This document shows positions 4,339-7,712 of a stretch of DNA of 7,712 bases, in pieces. The notes under the pieces were generated by a model. That model was not told the DNA's origin. It worked only from the letters and a program-made list of their open reading frames with translations, and did not search any database. Source of the stretch: Candidatus Mesolinea sp. Lineage in GTDB: Bacteria > Chloroflexota > Anaerolineae > Anaerolineales > Anaerolineaceae. The translations under genes and the position numbers were made by a program. The DNA is taken from assembly GCA_003499715.1 (NCBI GenBank), contig DNSH01000144.1, forward strand, positions 1 to 7,712, in the 5' to 3' direction. Position 1 is the first letter of the stretch, and each line of letters begins with the position of its first letter.

Positions 4339-6849
4339 TTATCTCAAAATAATCGGAAGCCAATTAAAATCTTCGATATTAATCGGAAAACCCTCAAATG
4401 TACCTTCCTCCCCTGGATCATCAGAAATTGGCTCAGGTGGATTTATCTCGTCATTAAGATTGTGCAATGTATTAATTTGATTATTTGGCGCAACAATCAA
4501 ATAGCTGCCAAATATTTTGTCAAAATCGTAATATACCCACTTACCGCGATCGCTTTTTGGGTCTGTGGAATTTCTAAAATAATTATTGTCACAAGAATGG
4601 CCACTTGGATCTAATTCTTCACAGGTTTTGCCTTTCCATTCACCTGCTGGATCATAGACAATGACTCTTCTAAATACGCCGTCTTCCTGATAACCAACCA
4701 CTACGATAAAATGACCAGATAGTGTCATGCCCCGCGTCCGAATAATCACAGAATGATTGCTATCGATCTGATCTTTAATCTTGGTCCATCCAGCATCACG
4801 ACTCAAAGGACCATATTCTCTTGCAGATGCACCTTCCTTTTTGAGTGCGTTTACCATCAAATAAACATAGGCTGAACCATCCTTCAAGACTTTCGGATAC
4901 ATTTCTATCGCTTTGGCTGAAAGACTAGCGTATTCTGTTGGTATCAGGCCTTCCATGGCTAACACCATGGTCATACTTGCTGAACTGCACATGCTATTTC
5001 CAGCTGGTGGATTCAATGATCGCTGATTCAAGTAGACTCTATTAGTCACCCAATTTTCCACTACCTCAGGAATGCCTAAGGACTGCAAATAAATAACAAA
5101 TATAACACCCCCTAAAAACTCAACTCTAGTTCCATCCGAACCCACCACATCAATCCGCAGAGAAATTAGCTGAGTGTTCAAGCTATCAGGAATAAACCAT
5201 GTCATCGAGAAAGGTTCAGTTGTGTCCATCCCAATTAAGTGCCAAGCGCCATCCCACTTGGCATAAAACTCCACCTGAGCCACACTCTGACCCAAAAAGT
5301 AATCAACTGAAGCTGTGATTGACAAATCAGTTGGGCCAGTAACAGATAAACTAGTAGGAGATGTGATGGAACCGACAGCTAACGGGTAAGCATAGGCCGC
5401 GCCTGAACGTTCTAAACCATTGTTCGTTTGATCACCGTTGACTCCTGTTGCATTGCTGTCTTCTTGTTCAGCACCAATAAAAATAGTTTCATTATAGATC
5501 TCTACAGATCCGCCAAAATTGTCACCTTGTTCTGAATTTGAAGCTTTGATGTACGCTTTTTGACTCCAATCTATATCTTTGTAGAAGAAGTAGACCGCCC
5601 CAGAATCCACTGCGCTATTATCATCGTCGTTCCCATTCACACCCACAGCATTACTGTCTTCACGCATCCCACCCACTACTATTGAATAACCTGAAATCTT
5701 GACAGAGTAGCCGAACCAATCACCTGCATCTGTATTGGAAGCTTTCAGATATGCCTCTTGCAGCCAAGAGTCGCCGTGTCTTCTAAAGACATAAGCCGCT
5801 CCAGAATTCTCAGCGTTGTTATTTGATTGATCACCATCCACACCAGTTGAACTGCTATCTTCCAAAAAAGCACCCACTACACAAATATCACCAAAAATAT
5901 CCACAGAATGACCAAAACGGTCGTCCGTTTCACCATTTGAAGCGGATAGAATCGATTGCAGAGTCCAATCCGAACCTTCCTGTATAAAAACATATGCAGA
6001 ACCTATCGATTCAATCCCTGTGGTGGAAACATAATTATCTTCAGAACCAATCACAACAGTAGAACCAGAAATAGCTACTGAACTACCAAAATAGTCATAT
6101 TTTTCGATGATGGGAGCTTTCAGGTAAGTTTGCTGAGTCCAAACATTATCTTGTCTTGTGAAAATATAGGCTGCTCCGGCGTTTACAGCTGAATTATTAT
6201 ATGGATCCATATTCGCACTATCTTCTTGGGAAGCGCCAATGACAAGCACATCGTTTTCGATATCGATCGAACAGCCAAAATTATCACCCGAATTTATGTT
6301 ATCAGGCTGAATGCGAGCTTGTTGGGTCCAGGTGGTTCCAATGCGAGTAAAAACATACACTGCACCAGTCATTGTACCAGACATCTGGGCTGAGGCAACG
6401 ATGGTATCTCCAGAGATGGCAACATTTGAGCCTAAATAATCATAGTACGCTTCATTAGAACTATGAAGAATAGCTTGCTCAACCCATGAATTACCTTCTC
6501 GAACAAAAACATAGACCGCACCAGTATTATATCTATCTGAAGCGGAGCTCCCATCCTCATTGGGTGCTCCAACTACAAGAGTATCTCCAGAAACCGCTAT
6601 TGAGTATCCAAACGCATCTCCTCTGCCTGTATTCGAGGCTTTAAAATACGTTGATACAAATTCGGAAGTAATTACTGATTGATAAATATGATTCTGGATG
6701 AACAAAGTTGATGACTCTTGTTCCTCAATAAAAGTAGAATAAAGTGTATCTTCAATAGTTGAGGTTGGACGAGCTTCTATCGGGGTAGTTGGAACCACGA
6801 AAGTAAAAAATGCTAAACAGGCAAATACTCGGAAGATGCTTGGTTTCAT
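4339..6849 (-). CDS. Secreted FG-GAP propeller, Ig-like and C39-like cysteine peptidase mosaic protein
   Basis: An 836-residue exported protein. Residues 1-27 form a signal peptide: basic start, hydrophobic core CLAFFTFVV, and a likely cleavage after the Ala of PIEA. Seven FG-GAP_2/integrin-alpha-like repeats span about 68-490, one blade each, implying a closed seven-bladed beta-propeller usually used for binding. An Ig-like domain follows (about 494-590; QVEFYAKWDG...TTEPFSMTW). A Peptidase_C39_2-like domain spans about 600-785, with catalytic candidates C621 (MCSSASMTMVL), H713 (GHFIVVVGY) and D733 (YDPAG), and Q609 as a possible oxyanion residue. C743 and C753 flank a small insert and may form a disulfide. 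The tail is acidic and proline-rich and ends in NWLPIILR. AAGGAG four bases before the ATG supports the start. The gene is clearly more AT-rich than the genes at 875-4031 and stands alone on its strand. The target of binding or cleavage is unknown. Confidence 0.85.
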   Translation of the reverse strand: MKPSIFRVFACLAFFTFVVPTTPIEARPTSTIEDTLYSTFIEEQESSTLFIQNHIYQSVITSEFVSTYFKASNTGRGDAFGYSIAVSGDTLVVGAPNEDGSSASDRYNTGAVYVFVREGNSWVEQAILHSSNEAYYDYLGSNVAISGDTIVASAQMSGTMTGAVYVFTRIGTTWTQQARIQPDNINSGDNFGCSIDIENDVLVIGASQEDSANMDPYNNSAVNAGAAYIFTRQDNVWTQQTYLKAPIIEKYDYFGSSVAISGSTVVIGSEDNYVSTTGIESIGSAYVFIQEGSDWTLQSILSASNGETDDRFGHSVDIFGDICVVGAFLEDSSSTGVDGDQSNNNAENSGAAYVFRRHGDSWLQEAYLKASNTDAGDWFGYSVKISGYSIVVGGMREDSNAVGVNGNDDDNSAVDSGAVYFFYKDIDWSQKAYIKASNSEQGDNFGGSVEIYNETIFIGAEQEDSNATGVNGDQTNNGLERSGAAYAYPLAVGSITSPTSLSVTGPTDLSITASVDYFLGQSVAQVEFYAKWDGAWHLIGMDTTEPFSMTWFIPDSLNTQLISLRIDVVGSDGTRVEFLGGVIFVIYLQSLGIPEVVENWVTNRVYLNQRSLNPPAGNSMCSSASMTMVLAMEGLIPTEYASLSAKAIEMYPKVLKDGSAYVYLMVNALKKEGASAREYGPLSRDAGWTKIKDQIDSNHSVIIRTRGMTLSGHFIVVVGYQEDGVFRRVIVYDPAGEWKGKTCEELDPSGHSCDNNYFRNSTDPKSDRGKWVYYDFDKIFGSYLIVAPNNQINTLHNLNDEINPPEPISDDPGEEGTFEGFPINIEDFNWLPIILR
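5380..6648 (-). repeat. Seven tandem FG-GAP (integrin-like) coding repeats
   Basis: The units recur every 52-67 codons. Their FG landmarks (LG in blade 2) are at residues 80, 139, 191, 254, 312, 379 and 445. The shared pattern is KASN, GDxFGxSVxISGDTxVVGA, EDS, then SGAAYVFxRxGxxWxQ. Blades 5, 6 and 7 carry an Asp/Asn-rich GVxGxxxxN insert before SGA(A/V)Y, resembling a calcium-binding loop; blade 3 has a shorter Asn-rich one and blades 2 and 4 none. The repeats differ at many bases, so the duplication is not recent. Confidence 0.85.
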
Positions 6850-6888
6850 TTGGCTCCTTATATGCGTGGCAACGTACCAGTTTTTGTC

Positions 6889-6897
6889 ATTATAACA
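6889..6897 (-). promoter_or_regulatory. Extended -10 promoter of the FG-GAP/C39 gene
   Basis: Read on the minus strand, TGTTATAAT combines a perfect TATAAT (6894-6889) with the TG of an extended -10 element, about 40 bases before the start codon. No -35 hexamer of quality is visible at 16-18 bases; the TG extension is known to compensate for that with primary sigma factors. This implies constitutive-type transcription of the gene. Confidence 0.55.
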
Positions 6898-7025
6898 TGA
6901 AAGTCAGGAGGAAAACGGATTATTAGAAATACTAAGGGGTGTGGATCAAATTCAAATTAACTATGAGAAGTGTTCCTGAAGATAGATAAACTGAGTAAAA
7001 TACCCTAAGGCAATTTCATAGTATC

Positions 7026-7094
7026 GAAATTCCACCTCAACAACAATTTTACACCAATAAGACAGTAAGGATTCTTAGAAATTCCTGTGGAATT
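7026..7094. repeat. Repeated GAAATTCC and AATTCC-TGT-GGAATT hairpin
   Basis: GAAATTCC occurs at 7026-7033 and again at 7078-7085. The second copy starts a perfect dyad, AATTCC (7080-7085) and GGAATT (7089-7094) around TGT, which extends by two more pairs if one A is bulged. It lies about 80 bases before the S41 start, upstream of its likely promoter, so it could be a protein-binding site. No known regulator is recognised. Confidence 0.3.
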
Positions 7095-7173
7095 CTGCAG
7101 CGATATACAATTAAATAAAAAGTTAATCTGCTTAAGGTACACTTATATCCTAAAGAAATAAATGGGAGCAATT

Positions 7174-7712
7174 ATGCAACAAAATAAAGTCCTGAAAACA
7201 ATCTTATTCGTTATATTGGCAATCGTCGTAGCCGCTGGATTATTCATGGGCGGTATCGTTTTTGGAAACCAACTCCCCACCGGTATGGTCCAATCTGCTT
7301 TTCGCGGTCAAACGGAAACAACTCAACCCACCGAAGTGGTCACCGACGTCTGCACAGGTTACGCCAGCACCAGCACGCCGGCAGAGCTAAAGACACTCTT
7401 TGCGCCCTTCTGGGAAAGCTGGCAGCTGCTGCACGAGAATTTCGTCGACCAACCCCTAGATGACGTCGCTCTGATGCGCGGCGCCATCCGCGGCATGCTT
7501 GCCGCAACTGGCGATAAACATACCTCATACATGGATCCAACAGAGTTCCAACAAGCCAATGCCAGCATGGAAGGCGAATACGAAGGCATTGGCGCATGGG
7601 TGGATACCACCGGCGATTACTTAAAGATCATTGCCCCGATGAAAGGCTCACCTGCCGAAGCAGCTGGCTTGAAAGCCAATGATGTGGTTATTGCTGTGGA
7701 TGGTGAAGACCA
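7174..7712 (+). CDS. S41-family C-terminal processing peptidase, CtpA-like (3' end outside window)
   Basis: The first 179 residues of a membrane-anchored serine peptidase of the CtpA/Prc group, which cuts proteins near their C-termini outside the cytoplasmic membrane. Residues 6-30 form a single N-terminal hydrophobic segment after a basic start, giving an anchor or uncleaved signal with the bulk outside. A low-complexity Thr-rich linker follows (about 45-70). The typical S41 N-terminal region ends in the hallmark GDKHTSYMDPTEF (113-125), then EGIGAWV (137-143) and the start of a PDZ domain (KGSPAEAAGLKANDVVIAVDGED, 157-179). The Ser-Lys catalytic region lies beyond the window. The start is supported by GGGAG five bases upstream. 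It diverges from the secreted FG-GAP/C39 gene; both act outside the cell, but nothing links them functionally. Base composition becomes GC-richer along the gene, as in the core genes. Confidence 0.92.
   Translation, partial: MQQNKVLKTILFVILAIVVAAGLFMGGIVFGNQLPTGMVQSAFRGQTETTQPTEVVTDVCTGYASTSTPAELKTLFAPFWESWQLLHENFVDQPLDDVALMRGAIRGMLAATGDKHTSYMDPTEFQQANASMEGEYEGIGAWVDTTGDYLKIIAPMKGSPAEAAGLKANDVVIAVDGED

Larger units (their letters stand above)
6850..7173. other. AT-rich divergent intergenic region
   Basis: This stretch of 324 bases lies between the divergent FG-GAP/C39 and S41 genes and contains no credible ORF. It carries the FG-GAP gene's ribosome binding site and extended -10 promoter at one end, a hairpin with a repeated GAAATTCC in the middle, and the S41 ribosome binding site GGGAG (7164-7168) at the other end. 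For the S41 gene only weak promoter-like hexamers are visible (TTAATC at 7123-7128 and TATCCT at 7146-7151, 17 bases apart). Confidence 0.6.

Noticed and set aside
1..7712. A multi-gene defence, CRISPR, toxin-antitoxin or mobile-element system
   Set aside because: No repeat array, transposase, integrase, nuclease or toxin-like pair was found on either strand; the only accessory-looking gene is the single FG-GAP/C39 protein.

Overview
This is chromosomal-looking DNA from a free-living bacterium, most likely a member of the Chloroflexota (Anaerolineae-like). That placement is an inference. It rests on the mix of DnaJ, LOG, HAD and S41 genes, on two perfect TATAAT boxes sitting directly in front of genes, and on a secreted protein ending in NWLPIILR, which resembles the '(Y/F)LPL(V/I)xR' tails I recall from many exported Chloroflexota proteins. 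There are no rRNA or tRNA genes, no CRISPR array, no transposase and no recognisable insertion sequence.

Layout. (1) Positions 1-695, minus strand: the N-terminal 231 residues of a drug-efflux-type MFS transporter whose 3' end lies outside the window. (2) A 179-base divergent promoter region, with a TATAAT box on each strand; the minus-strand box lies inside a perfect TGCCCA-N9-TGGGCA dyad. (3) Positions 875-4031, plus strand, four housekeeping-type genes: a PlsC-like acyltransferase, a zinc-finger-less (CbpA-type) DnaJ co-chaperone, a LOG-family nucleotide phosphoribohydrolase, and a HAD-family nucleotidase-like phosphatase joined to LOG by an ATGA overlap. The LOG gene has a -10 box so close to its ATG that its mRNA is probably leaderless. 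(4) Positions 4032-4338: an AT-rich gap without a convincing gene, holding inverted repeats and a 12-codon ORF with a good ribosome binding site that may be the stump of a lost gene. (5) Positions 4339-6849, minus strand: a large, AT-rich gene for a secreted mosaic protein made of a signal peptide, seven FG-GAP/integrin-like propeller repeats, an Ig-like domain and a C39-like cysteine peptidase domain. (6) Positions 6850-7173: an AT-rich divergent regulatory region. (7) Positions 7174-7712, plus strand: the 5' part of a CtpA-like S41 peptidase, cut off inside its PDZ domain.

How it fits together. The 875-4031 genes look like ordinary core functions: phospholipid synthesis, protein folding, and nucleotide or cytokinin-type metabolite salvage and house-cleaning. 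Only LOG and HAD are clearly co-translated. The FG-GAP/C39 gene differs from its neighbours in strand, base composition and flanking sequence, and it is the best candidate here for an accessory, possibly acquired gene. I see no multi-gene defence or mobile system. The most unusual object is this single large exported protein, which joins a propeller likely to mediate binding to a potentially active peptidase.
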